Notes: a model not told the origin generated them from the letters alone. A stretch of 64,000 bases of DNA from Datnioides undecimradiatus (GCA_008933995.1 WARS01000030.1:5625304-5689303), one strand, 5' to 3'; shown: positions 1-16,491, counted from the stretch's first letter. A program made the numbers and translations.

Positions 1-2150
1 AATCAATTCCTTTAAATCAAGTCACTTGTTATGGATGTAAATTCCCTGAGATTAGGGGAAACAGGGAGATAAACTGAGACTGACTTTCGGGCATTGCTAA
101 ACTCTGTGAATGAAAAATAACGCATATCTTTTTAGGGCCTAAAGAATACACACACATTTATATATTAACAATCAGATGTTTTTTCTGCTGCTTAGAAATG
201 CACCAACTATCAAACAACATAGACTACAAACATATCTGTCATCTCCAAAGCAATTCATTTCCTCTGTTTCAAAGATCTTTGTCTCAGTTTTTATGATTCT
301 AATGATGACATTTGAAGACAAAAGCGGAAATATGTTGGACCACATAAATAGGTTATTATGAGGCAATCAAGTAGTAGGGAGTAGCAAATACATTCCCTTC
401 TCTCTAAAGTAAAGTAGTAATGATTCTTTATTAATCCATATAGGGGAAATTTGGGTAATCTATGGATCTGCAATACACAATTAACCACACAGGCATCATT
501 ATACCCTGTTACTGAGAGGTAGAAAGGGTGCTCCACGTTGCATCAGATGTAATAAACTGCTATACCTGTTTGTTTTAAGCTGGACTATTGTCTTATAAAC
601 TTGCTTAAAATTAGGTGTTACGTTTTTAAGAAGAAGATGTGTGTATCTATCTGTGCACGGTACATTCAAGCGCATACCAGAACACACTGCGCAGCGGAAA
701 ACTACTGTGTTGCATTTCCAGGTTAACTGTGGTGTACTTTCAGGCCAGCCGTACATGGGAAATGTAAACCTCACACTGATAAAAAATGAATAAAGTGATA
801 CTGAACATTCAAGTATGTCAGAATGATTTAACTGGAAGTCACGACAAACTGATCACTGATCTGATTTAACTTTCCAGGTACCTGCAATGTAACGGTCACC
901 ACTGTGAAATGTGATGGTTGCATGTGTTCTTTCTTAACAAACACTTACCGGTTGCACAATTTGCAGTTCTCCTTATCTACGTTGAGACATTAGTCTTGAC
1001 ACAAGACTTGACAACACAGAGAAAAACACTCACATCTAATCGCCTGCCATACATACGTTATATCACAGCAGGGTGATGAGAGATTTTATTTAAACACAGT
1101 AGTTTCTTTTCTCATAATTTCTTTCGTTGATTTACAATTCGCCATATCTTATGTAGGCACAAAAGTCTGTGTTGATGTAAGTATAAATATGAGAATTGGG
1201 TACATCCTCCTGCCCTCAACATATGCATGAGCAGGAAATACCACCAGTAACAAGATGGCGCTCTATCTGAGAAACATTTTGTGGTCGAGGCTGACTTCTT
1301 CTGAGTTCTGGATGGTACAGGTGTGCATTTTACTGGTTTTCACGCCATCATGTCATTTAGTTGCCCCTCGTGATGTTGTGCACGTTCTCGGGTCTTTTTG
1401 GTTGGAATATAAAAACCCAATTTAATTTAAAAATGGTTAATACTAAATTAAATCTATGTTTTTATGTTGAATCTATCACAAAATTGACACACTGATCCAT
1501 AAGACTTGTGATAAAATTACCTGTGTGCACCTGTAAATAAAAAGGTTTTTACTTGTGCCTGGTGTTTACTGTTGTTGTGGATAAACTGGCTTCCATACAT
1601 TCAGAGAACACTATGTCTAACTTATTAGATATAAATATATACTTTATGGATCCTCAGTGGAATACAAAATTTTGTAATGAGCATTGTTAAAACAAAGTCA
1701 ACATGAAATTTAGAAATCATAGCATCAGGACACTGGATGCAGAACGTGTTACTTCACCCAGCATTAGACTATTCTCTTATGTCCCATTGAAAGGAAGTTA
1801 ATAGCTGAATTAAACTATGAACATATCAGAAACTAAATTTAACATTTTATGAACTCAAGTTCAATTAAGTGCATATCCAATTGTGGCAGAAGTGAAGCAC
1901 ATATATATAAACTTATATACAATATATAAACTTGTGATTTATAGATCCCTCTGTCAGGGACTCCTCTAACAGCTTTGTGAATAAACTGACTAGCCTGTTG
2001 GTTTGCCAGTAGGTGGTGCCATGTCACAACTCTTACCCAGCTGAGTCTCACTGCTGCTCCACAGCCATGTTGACAGTATGTGGCTTTTATTCCAGCCAGC
2101 ACTAGGACACATTAAATAAAACCTCAAATTCCATCAACAGACAAAGCAAG
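1..2150. other. Left-edge intergenic DNA, no supported gene
   Basis: AT-rich sequence with no reading frame that resembles a known protein and no convincing exon chain. Around 420-470 there is a short stretch resembling, in reverse, the AATAAAG-bearing 3' tail of a fish LINE (compare 12868-12925). A CTCF-like motif lies at 2006-2019. A 56-codon frame begins with an AAGATGGCG start context near 1255, but it has no partner exon before the oppositely oriented eif4a2. I see nothing else. Confidence 0.6.
2006..2019 (+). promoter_or_regulatory. CTCF-like motif
   Basis: The bases CCAGTAGGTGGTGC match the vertebrate CTCF core (CCASYAGRKGGCRS) at 13 of 14 positions. It lies just beyond the 3' end of eif4a2. 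Binding is an inference from the motif only. Confidence 0.35.
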
Positions 2151-2170
2151 TTTACTTACAGCAATTTCAG

Positions 2171-2176
2171 TTTATT
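2171..2176 (-). terminator. Polyadenylation signal of eif4a2
   Basis: AATAAA on the minus strand, about 650 bases after the eif4a2 stop codon. It would give a 3' UTR of roughly 670 bases. It is the only canonical hexamer noticed at a sensible distance. Confidence 0.6.
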
Positions 2177-2818
2177 AAGACATTCATACAATTCTGGGGA
2201 GGAGGAAATCTGAAAAGTAGTCAAGGGGGTAAATAGCAATATACTCTGGTGAGGGTAAAACCACGTCAGCAAAATATGGCCAACCAGTGAGGAAATCTGA
2301 TAGAGCAAGTGGGATTTAAAAAAAAAATAAAAAATTATGGTACATTTAAATTAAAACATTCACAAAAGATAACAAAAAGCAAGTGAATCTACAGTATAAC
2401 ATGACAAGTGCCTCTATTAAGCAGGCCCACAATACATCGTACATATGTTAGCATAACATAATTTGCAGACTTTATACAGCACTTATACCTTTTAGTCCAC
2501 AAGTAAGTTACTAAATGGTGGAGAACATCGAATACACACATCTTCATTGAACATGGAAAGAAATACCTGATAAGGACCTTTATGTTTACAGACCCCATGG
2601 CTTTGTAGCTCCAACCAGCCGGCTGCCAAGGTTAGAATCTACAACTGTCCAGAAGGGACCACCATAGAAGTCACCTCGCTTTTAACACATACCAAAATTC
2701 TGATCCAGGGTTTAGCATTGAGAAGTTTTTTTTCCCCCTCGAATAATATAAGCACAATGCAAGTGGACGATCGCTATCACTGCGTTTTTTTTTTTTAAAA
2801 AAGAAAAATTCTCAGGGC

Positions 2819-6994
<4,176 letters not shown>

Positions 6995-7019
6995 GATCCG
7001 CTCCCAACTTCAGCATGCG

Positions 7020-7060
7020 ACTGGAAAGATCGCTGATGGCGATGCCAACTGTCTTTATGC
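7020..7060 (-). promoter_or_regulatory. Predicted eif4a2 core promoter: TATA-like box and TOP-like start
   Basis: On the minus strand CATAAA (7059-7054) lies about 30 bases upstream of the pyrimidine run CTTTCC (7028-7023). That is the spacing of a TATA box and a 5' terminal oligopyrimidine start. It predicts a 5' UTR of about 34 bases before the ATG at 6994. Translation-factor mRNAs often use TOP starts. The start site is inferred. Confidence 0.4.
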
Positions 7061-7923
7061 AGCCGGACTCATTTCACTGACGAACTTAATGCTCATTCTG
7101 GTTGACAATATAGTATCAGTTGACTGAATAAATGTTTGGATCACACTACATTTTATTCCATGTCTTATATATGCAAACGTGTCCTTCAATAAATACTAAA
7201 ACATGAAAATTGTCGCAGACTATATTTTTCAGCGGAAGGATATTGCAGTAATGAGTGGAGCTTGGGCTAAGACGGTGTCTCTATTGGGTCAAAATTCTCT
7301 TGACAAGGTTGTGCAACATTGTTGGAGAGGTTAGTGAAAGGCTGAGAAAACACAATTAATGAACTGCAGTAAGAACGAAAATAAGCATTTGTAGCTGCTT
7401 AAATAATCGTTCTCCTCTGTTGTTTTTGTATGTCATGCCGAATCATTCATATGTCTTCTCTCTGAATTGTCTTCTCTCTGAATTGTCCTGCGTTCTGTCT
7501 GTACTCTAGAAAAAAAAAAAATCAGGTACTTGTACATTACATGACTAATTACGTTTTATACTAGATTTACTAATTACTTTTAAGGTTTAAGTTACCGCTC
7601 AGATAAAATTACCTGGAAATATTATCTCAACTTCTATCAAATGATGCTTCGTACACATTATAAAGCAGCAATACATTATAGATTTTTTGTGTTATGTTAT
7701 ATTTACAATATTATATAACTTTTGCACTTCACAAAACTGAGAGCAGAACTCACTTGTAATGGGGTACTTTTTAAATTGCAGAATTGCTACTTTCACTTAA
7801 GCAAAGGACTTGAATGTGTCTTCCACCCCTGTGTTCAAGTCTGGGAACATGCAGATTCTATATTTACTGTTTCGATTAAAGAATTCATCTTCAGCCATTC
7901 TAAACCTTTAAAGATGTTTCACA
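7061..7923. other. Intergenic DNA between eif4a2 and setd9
   Basis: Upstream region of eif4a2 followed by AT-rich sequence. No exon, repeat family or RNA gene was recognised. A short tandem repeat of TCTTCTCTCTGAATTG lies near 7453-7485. Confidence 0.5.
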
Positions 7924-7929
7924 TTTATT
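7924..7929 (-). terminator. Polyadenylation signal of setd9
   Basis: AATAAA on the minus strand about 90 bases downstream of the setd9 stop codon, giving a short 3' UTR. Confidence 0.6.
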
Positions 7930-8017
7930 CCAGTGCAATGCTGAGTGTAAAAATGGATACAAACAGTATCGAATATGAACAATTTAAATGACACCACAGC
8001 AACCAGTGGAGTGTACT

Positions 8018-8977
8018 CTAATGCACAACAGTGTAGTAGTTGGAGAAGAGTTCCTCCCCTGCTGTAATGTCTCTGAGTGCTACAAGGATAACACAGCGCA
8101 GAGGCCTGTGTGTCTCCTGACTGTAATTGACATTAGGCAGATACTGGCGGAGTTCCATGGGAAATTTGTCTGGCACGTCATACTCCTGGTAGCACACGTT
8201 AGCAGGCCTCTCATTGGAACAGTTGTTCACATATTGACCAACAGCAAGTGGGTTTTGTGGACTTTCTGTCAACCAGCTGGTGTCACTCATCATGAGAGGT
8301 CCTATTCTGTCCCTGCCACTGCATGACCTGAACACCATTTTGGAGATGCCTTTGTCATTTCCATCAATGAGAACACCATCAATACACCTGAATACAAAAG
8401 GATTTCTGATGGACTGGAGGAGAATTGGCTCATAGACTTGATACACAGTGCCAGGGTACATGGCAACTGTGGCTCCTTTGGGCACAAATCCTTTGGTGAC
8501 AAACACTCCAGTTCCTGCAAAGGGCAAAGTGCTAGGCTTCCGGGTAATGCAGAATCCCAGAGACTGTAACATGGCATCGTCTCCACACACTGGATTTCCT
8601 CCACAGTAGTCTTCTTCACTTATTACCCGTCCGAGAAATCGAGTTTGAGCTGCCTTGAGCTCTCCATGATTGGCCCAGTGACTCCTGAGCAGCACTCTGA
8701 AGAGTTTCACTAGCCCGTGTGAAACCTCCGCGTCTGGGACCAGTTTGTCTTTCGAGCGCTCCGTCACCTGCCGTAGAGTTTTCTCATTTTTAAACAGGTT
8801 CAATGCAACCCAGGGCACAAACCTATGCCGGTACGATTTCCATTTGTGCTGAAATCTTTCTAGGGCAGTTCTAAACATCCAGAGAGTCGCCTTACAGCTC
8901 GGACATGGAGGAATTAGCTTATTTTCCTGAATCTCAGATGCACATCCGACTTGTTGTTTCAAAATAATTAAGGACAT
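8018..8977 (-). CDS. setd9: SET domain-containing protein 9, one uninterrupted frame
   Basis: Predicted SET-domain protein, 319 aa from the first ATG. Met34 (codon at 8878) is a likelier start: what follows (MFRTALERFQHKWKSYRHRFVPW) aligns with the N-terminus of human SETD9, giving 286 aa against 299 in human. Conserved blocks are VFVTKGFVPKGATVAMYPGTVYQ, the GVLIDGNDKGISK segment, VGQYVNNCSNERPANVCYQE (the SET NHS region, here NNC) and GEELFSNYY near the C-terminus (the GEEL..DY motif). The NHS motif is not canonical, so methyltransferase activity should not be assumed. The gene lacks introns over the whole frame, whereas my recollection is that human SETD9 is multi-exonic. It diverges from dcun1d1 across a promoter of about 250 bases. 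Confidence 0.9.
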   Translation of the reverse strand: MSLIILKQQVGCASEIQENKLIPPCPSCKATLWMFRTALERFQHKWKSYRHRFVPWVALNLFKNEKTLRQVTERSKDKLVPDAEVSHGLVKLFRVLLRSHWANHGELKAAQTRFLGRVISEEDYCGGNPVCGDDAMLQSLGFCITRKPSTLPFAGTGVFVTKGFVPKGATVAMYPGTVYQVYEPILLQSIRNPFVFRCIDGVLIDGNDKGISKMVFRSCSGRDRIGPLMMSDTSWLTESPQNPLAVGQYVNNCSNERPANVCYQEYDVPDKFPMELRQYLPNVNYSQETHRPLRCVILVALRDITAGEELFSNYYTVVH

Positions 8978-9142
8978 GCGCTATTATTTCTAAATTCCTA
9001 CCAAAGATCCAAAATGTGATGAACATTTGTTCGCTTCACAATAAACTGGTATAACATGTAAGATAATAAGGCAAAAATAAAATATCTTCACTCTTTTATA
9101 AGCACCGTGATGATTTTTATTTTACTTTTATTTTTAACTGAA

Positions 9143-9151
9143 ACCGGAAGT
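9143..9151 (+). promoter_or_regulatory. ETS-family site in the setd9/dcun1d1 divergent promoter
   Basis: ACCGGAAGT is a perfect ETS (GABPA/ELK type) site, typical of TATA-less bidirectional housekeeping promoters. It sits between the two divergent gene starts, 78 bases upstream of the dcun1d1 ATG. Confidence 0.55.
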
Positions 9152-9228
9152 TCTTTTCTTTAACATGTAAAAACTTCACGGGCATTAGCCAGCTGGATGG
9201 GAGGAAAGGTAGTCGTGCAAAGACAAAC

Positions 9229-11788
9229 ATGGTAAGAAATGTCTCTTTTTATTGTAGTACCGCGATGCAAACATAAACAGTGCTCGCACATATACGGCAT
9301 TACTCCGAAGTGATTATTGTAGTTAAGAAAATGCGCTAAAGACCTTTTATTCCCTTTATATTTTGAAAACAAACCCAGGTCTCGACGTTAGCATTTGCTA
9401 ACTGGCTAACGGTGAGACTGGCCAGCTCGCCGAGTTAGCTAGCTAAACCGAGCACAACTTGCTAACCTTTAAGCCAATTGACAGTCGAATTTGTCTGCAC
9501 ACACTGCAGCAGTGAGAGCCACAAATTGCTGAAGACATGTTTTGGTGACTAGATTTCTTATTTATTCTTATCATACTCGTACTTGCCAACTGACAGCAAG
9601 CCTGTCAGTGCTGTCAGGTTAGCATGCTCTTGCTACTTCTTAATTCCCGTTATGTCGAGGGGTTTTTTTTTGTTTGGGTTTTTTTTAACCGTGTTTCACC
9701 ATGTGTTAATGAAGCTATCAAATAACCCTTCTTGGGTATTATTTGAAAGTTTGGATCGCTAGAGGATCCTGCAGTGATGTGCATGTTGTTGGTTTTAACA
9801 ACTGATAAACATAGTTGTTGCATCACACAAATACTGTGTCTGGTCTTGCTATTGGTATTCTTTACATTAGCCCAGTAGTGTATCACTGCAACAACAGGTG
9901 ATTTGTGTGTTTTGTTTGTCTTTGTGCAGAACAAGCTGAAGTCCTCACAGAAGGATAAAGTTCGCCAGTTCATGATTTTCACACAGACAAATGAGAAGAC
10001 CGCACTGACCTGTCTGTCACAAAATGACTGGAAACTAGATGTTGCCACCGACAAGTTTTTCCAAAATCCAGAGCTCTATGTTCCAAATCTAAAGGGGGCC
10101 TTAGATAAGAAGAAGCTCGAGCAGCTGTACAACAGATATAGAGGTATGGAACACCTTTTACTGCGTGGGAATGAAGTCATCCGAACATCCCTAATACTCA
10201 GCTTAATTTTCAGCATATTACAGATTTTATATACAGTAGATAATCACAAAGAACGGCAAATAAAACACTGAGTTTTACACCTTTAAAACACTTGTTGTAT
10301 TTGCTTGTAAATTAATCATCAATTACATTTCTTCACACTTTTATGCTTAGATCCTCACGATGACAACAAAATTGGCATTGATGGGATCCAGCAGTTCTGC
10401 GATGACCTGACTCTGGACCCAGCCAGCATAAGTGTCCTCCTCATTGCCTGGAAGTTCAGGGCAGCTACGCAGTGCGAGTTCTCGAAACAGGAGTTCATGG
10501 ATGGCATGGCAGAGCAGGGGTGAGAGCGCAGTTTTACTATAAATCCTGAAATGACTCCTCTGTTCTCTGTGTGGTTGACATTAACATCATTATCTCACAA
10601 AGCAACTTTTATTACTACTATCATTCAAGTGGTGACTTATTTTTGAGGAGGATTACTGAACAAAGTATGTATGAGATAAAAGGATATTGGATTGTGGTAA
10701 AAGGCCCTTCAATTTTTTAAATTTAAACACTGCCATTGTGTTAATTAATACAGCCTTTGTAAATATCTTAAATGGAATTACCTGTATATAGATCCACTCA
10801 TATGTAAAGAAACATTATAGCACAAGAAGTGTATTTGGCTGATGAAATATCAAGTGTGCTGCAAAACTTGCTCGTGGGTTAGGGGTTGCAAGCTTTCATT
10901 GGAACATGTTTACTGTAAAGCAATTTGTTAACTTTCTGTTTCACAACAGAAACTTAGTTTACCGTTTTGCACACGTGTCTCATTAATGGGTCATTTTGAC
11001 AACAAGCTCTTCATTGAAAATCATGTCTCTTGGTTTAGCAAATACTAACTGGTGTATTTTTCTTCAGGTGTGACAGCATAGAAAAGCTAAAGGCTCAGCT
11101 GCCAAAGATGGAGCAAGAATTAAAGGATCAAGGGAAATTTAAAGACTTTTACCAGTTTACATTTAATTTTGCAAAGAACCCCGGCCAGAAAGGTTTAGGT
11201 AAGACTCTTTGAAGGCTCACCATATTAACTGTTTGTTTGACTGAATGTATGTAACCTCTTTCTGTTTAATCTAACAGATCTAGAAATGGCAATTGCATAT
11301 TGGAATTTAGTACTGGCTGGACGATTCAAGTTCCTCGACTTGTGGAACAGATTTTTAGTTGTAAGCTTAATTATCACATTCGATATGACTCCAAAAATAC
11401 AGATATTATTTACTTCTCGTCGTGTTGATTTAACTTCGCCCGACATCTTTTTGCAGGAGCACCACAAAAGATCAATTCCTAAGGACACCTGGAACCTCTT
11501 ACTAGATTTCAGCACAATGATCACAGACGACATGTCGAATTATGACGAGGAAGGTTTGTACAGTGTTTACACTCAGCTGACACTGTGTGCGTGCAAGTAT
11601 CGATAACCTGTAATTGTTTCCTCTCGACCTTGTAGATTAAGTGCCTCAACCCTGTTTCACCAAGCATAACCACGGAGGATTCTCTTTTAATTTGTGTTGT
11701 TTGTTGAATAGGGGCCTGGCCTGTCCTTATCGATGACTTTGTGGAGTTTGCACGGCCGCATATCGGGACCAAAAGCACAGCGGTGTAA
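9229..11788 (+). CDS. dcun1d1: DCN1-like protein 1 (cullin neddylation co-E3)
   Basis: Scaffold that brings the NEDD8 E2 to cullin-RBX1 and promotes cullin neddylation. Coding exons: 9229-9231, 9930-10143, 10351-10519, 11068-11198, 11278-11360, 11457-11553, 11712-11788; total 257 aa (human 259). The first coding exon contributes only the ATG, spliced to AACAAGCTGAAG, so the protein begins [15 protein letters not shown] as in human. The N-terminal UBA-like region (about residues 8-45) is followed by the EF-hand-like potentiating neddylation domain, including the near-invariant segments [53 protein letters not shown] and [10 protein letters not shown]. It ends [12 protein letters not shown]. 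The gene shares a promoter with setd9 and is followed by ccdc39 in the same orientation. Confidence 0.96.
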
Positions 11789-12321
11789 GGGCTGCTCTTA
11801 CACAAGGAACATCCGTGCGACGTTTCTACAAAATGGAGAGTGCAGTGAACGAAGGACAAGGGGACCACACTGAGCTGAGAACTATGTTGCCTTTTCAACC
11901 CTCAGGACTGAAATAGTTTACACAACAGAGACTTTATATCTGTGTGGGTATATTTACATATATAAAAAAAGGCATATCTCTTTGTTGGTCAACTTGTGGT
12001 GGTTTGGTTTATCTAAAGTATTGGGCTTTTTGTGTGCGCTCAAGCCAACTAGGGAGGAGTCACCATCTTTGCCTACTTGGTACACTGATGTATGTGGCTC
12101 CCCTCAAAAGCAGGTAGATAGACACACTTTTGAATCGTAAACTAAACACGAGTGTTCACAAGGGGACATTGTACTTTAAATATTGAATTTTAATACTCTT
12201 GTGTGCATTCCTGAATTTTTTTTGTTTTATGATACATTTGTGCGACAAGTCAGTATAAAACATTGATTGTAATTTTTTTAAGCATAATGCTGTTTGTTTA
12301 AACACAAATGTATAAAGATAA

Positions 12322-12327
12322 AATAAA
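12322..12327 (+). terminator. Polyadenylation signal of dcun1d1
   Basis: AATAAA about 535 bases after the dcun1d1 stop, at the end of an AT-rich 3' UTR. Confidence 0.6.
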
Positions 12328-12867
12328 TGTTTCAATTTGGTATCTTTAAAGCTGTCTGGCCGCTGCGTTTCAATGTGTGAAATTAAAAAAAAAAAAGATA
12401 ATGGTTAACAGTAGCAGATTTATTTTAATAAATCGGAAAACTAAATCAGGTCGAATGCTATAAAAATAGGAGAGGTCATTGCTCATCTCACTGCCATTTT
12501 GTTGATGATTAATTTGTGTAGTTCCTGTTTTATGATTGCCTAAAACAACGCAATTTCAACTTTTTGTAACTCCATTTTAGGCTGAAAGTAGACATAGGTC
12601 TTTGAGTGCAAAACCAAAGAATTACCTTACATAACAATAAACAAACTGGACAAAGGATATGTTATAGTTATTCATATAATAATGATAGGGAGATGACCAA
12701 ACATTCCTACACAGATAGCCTAAATCTGCAGAGTCAAAAGATGATTAAGGGAAGATAGAAGATAGAGGAAGACAGATCCAAAATCTTCTAAAACTTTTAG
12801 GTCAAAATTGAGGAAAATTGTTTATAACTCACATCCACATCAGAACCCTGACCTCTGCGTCTGTATT

Positions 12868-12925
12868 TTAAGAATAAGAATAAGAAAACCTTTATTTGTC
12901 CCACAGTGGGGAAATTGCATAGGAA
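12868..12925 (-). mobile_element. 3' tail of a fish LINE-type retrotransposon
   Basis: On the minus strand this reads AATTTCCCCACTGTGGGACAAATAAAGG followed by a TTCTTA tandem tail (12868-12890). This hairpin plus AATAAAG plus short-repeat terminus is the common 3' end of truncated fish LINEs. A diverged relative is visible at about 420-470. The clade (L2/Rex1-like) is a guess. Confidence 0.5.
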
Positions 12926-15900
12926 ACAAGCTGCCCTCTCTGTGCCCTCTCTCTGCTGTGAAAGTTAAAATATAATTAAGTGTCTTCTAAGGTGAGAATG
13001 AGACTTGTGCAGCACAGTCAACAGGACAGTGTGATGTAACCTGCTGCGGCATCCTCTCCGGCCTCGCGCTGCCTCCTTGTGGTGACAATGGATTACTCGA
13101 CACATGCTTCGAAGCCTCAACACAGAAGGGCACATAATAGTGACCACAATGCAGTCTAACCTCTTGTTCCCAAGCGTCTACCGCAAAGACAGTAACTCAG
13201 ATTGGCTGATATCATAAGAAAGAGAAAACCCTGCTTGGCACATTCTGTGAAATTTGTGTGTGCAGTGTCAAAAATGTGATGAGAGGAGCAGTTTCTAAAA
13301 GTGGACATTTATGATTATCGCCTCCACTCTAAGTGATAATAGCACCCAATCTGGCTTTGACCATTCCTTCCAATACAATATGTCCAATTTAAAATAGGGC
13401 AACAAAGCTTGTGTTCAAAAAGCCTGATGAAGTGATACCTTTGGAAAGATATAAACCAATGGGAGCAGAGAAACACTTTTCAAAAAAGTTTGTGATAACT
13501 TCATTGGCTGAGGTTTTTAGTCCTGCCCACTTGTGCAGCCTTTCACCAATAGGCTGTTTCTCAGGAAGTAACCTTTGGAGGGAAAATGAAATAACCATTT
13601 CATGGAGTCTTTACACTTGGAAAACAATTCTTATTCTTAACAATGTTTACCTAACCAGAGACACACATTCGATGACTGAGCAGAGGACAGTTTGATTCTG
13701 ATTTAGCTGCTAGCAAATTGCTGAATTTCTGGTTTTGAAAAGGCCCAGACAACACACATCTTTGCAATACAATACAATACAGACTGGTTTTCCTGTTTTT
13801 GCCATTAGTTTATTTCTCTCATTACTTTATATTATTATGTGTGCTTAGTTAAGCATCATTTGCCACTACTTAACAGGCACAGTTGGTACTGCTTTGAAAA
13901 TGGCTTCTGCTCAAGCTATCTGTGACACAATAGTTCAATCATTTATCAGTGACTCCAAGGGACATATTATACAAGGTATATTTTTGCATTATACCTGATT
14001 GTAGGTCACACACTATCATCAATTGAAGTTCAAAATGAAACACACACACGTCATATTGTTTAGTTAATGTTTATTGGTTAAGTTCTCTGCAGTAAACTTC
14101 TTTCTTTGCTACTTTCCATACACACACCATAGGAAGAGCAATTCCACAACTTCCTGTATTTATACACTGAGTGATATCAACTGGGTTAGATCAAATTTGG
14201 GGGGGGGGGTAAATTATGTGACTCAAGAATTTATGTTGACTGTCATCTTTTTGGGATGGCTGCAAGTATATGTTATATGGTATGTGATTAAAAAGTGTTT
14301 CTTATTAAGGGTTAGTAAAAATAAACAACTTTTGCAAATTTAATATTTTCTGGACAGGCATCATTCACCTACAGGAATGGTATAGCCTAGGAGGGGTCTA
14401 TATAAGCAGCTGCCTTTCCCTTTGTCCCACTTGGAGGCAACGGGGTGCAGGTCTTGTTAAGTCAATTCAAAGTCAAAGTCAAGTTTCTCCTGTATCTACC
14501 TACCTGTCTGTCTTTCTAACAAGTTTTTTTTTTTTTTTTTTAATATTGTTGCAATAATGTTTTTAGTTTTTCTCCTAGGTACAAATAGTAAGTTAATGCT
14601 TGTTTTTCTCTAAATCTTTGTACTGTTGTGTATCCCAGTTCATCTAAACCTGATGAAGCTGCACAACTTTTAAGGATTTAAAGGTAATTCATGTAAGTAA
14701 ACTAATGGCAGCAAAAAGTTTTTAAGGAACAAGTGTTTCAGTTTTGTCACAGTCACGGAGAAACACATTTTTTGTTCAGTATGTGATATCACATAAGCGT
14801 CTCGGGTAAATGGATTTGGTGCATCCACTTGGATGTCTCCTTGCCCAGATTTTAAAAATGACATTGTTATTGATCAATAACAATTTATTTAAGCAAATCT
14901 TCAACCAGATTTGGTGTTTTTCCAACTTCGTTGCACTAAAGGTGTGCTGTTGGCCCTAAATGTCTCTCGATTAATATTGTTTTAAAAATTACAACTAGAG
15001 TCAACAACTTAAAATCTTTGTAGTTTTTCTGGTATGCCCCTAAGGCAAAATGTCAGGCTGCTGCTTAGTCATTCTGTCTACCCAACGATCGGGTTTTCTA
15101 TCGATCCAAACTAATCATTAATATCATTAATTATTATCATGAATTATCATCATTTAATGACAAAGAGTAAACATTTAATGATGATTGATTACTTATAAAT
15201 CATTGTAGTAATATGTTTACGTATGTTTCCGTTGGGCCACTGCACCTGAAAATGTGTGTCTTGTGTGATGGTCTGCCTACCTAATCTCAATGTTGTTTCG
15301 GTAGTTGTTTGTTTTCTGGAAGGTTCTTCTACTTCTACCTCTATACCCAATGATCTCTTTTTATGGCATCAGTTTGTGGTTGGCCACAGTGCCTAAATAT
15401 TTATCAGTCTAAAACCCACAATTTGAATATTGGTTCTTTTTTCTGGACAAATTTGCTTTCTTTATTCTTTAGAGTAGTCTTTACTCTACCTTCTCTCGCT
15501 CTTTCTATGTATTTGTATCTCTTTGAAAGCTCTCAAGCGAGACTTTTTTTTATTTTACTTATATTTTTGCATCTACCCATTACTTTTACACATTCTAATC
15601 AGTTTTTCACTCCTCTGTGCACCATTTCATCTGGCGACAAACACCCAACTGTCTACCCAACTAGGAACTCATCCAAACAAACAGATGCCAAAACTTGGCA
15701 AATAGAATAGGAAATTGAAATGACTGGATTAACAACACTGCAAACAAATGAGCAAATCTGAAAGTTTTTTTTCTGTTGTAATGTTTGTTGTGAAACGTCA
15801 AAGGACTTTTTTTAGATGCTTTATTTTGAAGATATTATTGGCTTTTATCTCATACAAATGTTTATTTGCATGCATTGCTCGGAATCTAATTTCACACATC

Positions 15901-16446
15901 TTTTTGTAAAATAAATAAAGTCTTGTAGGTTTTGTATGAAGTTCCATTTCTTTGGGAATTACAACTGAAAAAAGAAAAAAAGCCAACAAACCTTGACAGT
16001 TTGTGCTTTATTCCACCTCTTTATCTGTGTTTATTCATGTGCGCCTCATTGTAAAATTCTGTGTATGTGGTTACAGTGTAACAAAGGCTATGCTGTTAAT
16101 GGCACGGTGCATATCTTGTAGTTTAGAGTAGCTGCAACCCTTCCCACAGATTTGCATTGCGCTGCCTTCAAGGACTGTCAGAAATATAAGCTCGTCAAAT
16201 AAAACCAAAAAGACAAAATGGCTGTTTTCTGCATTTTCTATTGATATTTACATTTTGCCTGCCAATATATTTACATAAGTAGCAAATTACTTTCACACAT
16301 CCACAAAATAAACGTCAGCTTCTATATTTTGTTTTATGTTAACATGAAGTTTATGTGTCTTTACATATGTGTGGTTGTGTGATTGAGATAGATGTCATTG
16401 TACCCTATCTTTCACCTTTATTTACTGTAAGTGTATCCTGTATTTT

Positions 16447-16455
16447 TGTGTGTGT

Positions 16456-16490
<35 letters not shown>
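16447..16490 (+). repeat. (GT)n microsatellite
   Basis: About 44 bases of alternating GT with one interruption (GTAT). No gene association. Confidence 0.95.

Positions 16491-16491
<1 letters not shown>

Noticed and set aside
1255-1425. A 56-codon frame on the plus strand with a strong AAGATGGCG start and a possible donor after GGTACAG
   Set aside because: The only gene downstream within reach is eif4a2 on the other strand, no second exon fits, and the peptide resembles nothing I know.
13389-15710. Several open frames of 60-115 codons in the dcun1d1-ccdc39 interval
   Set aside because: Low-complexity, AT-driven composition, no splice partners and no family resemblance.
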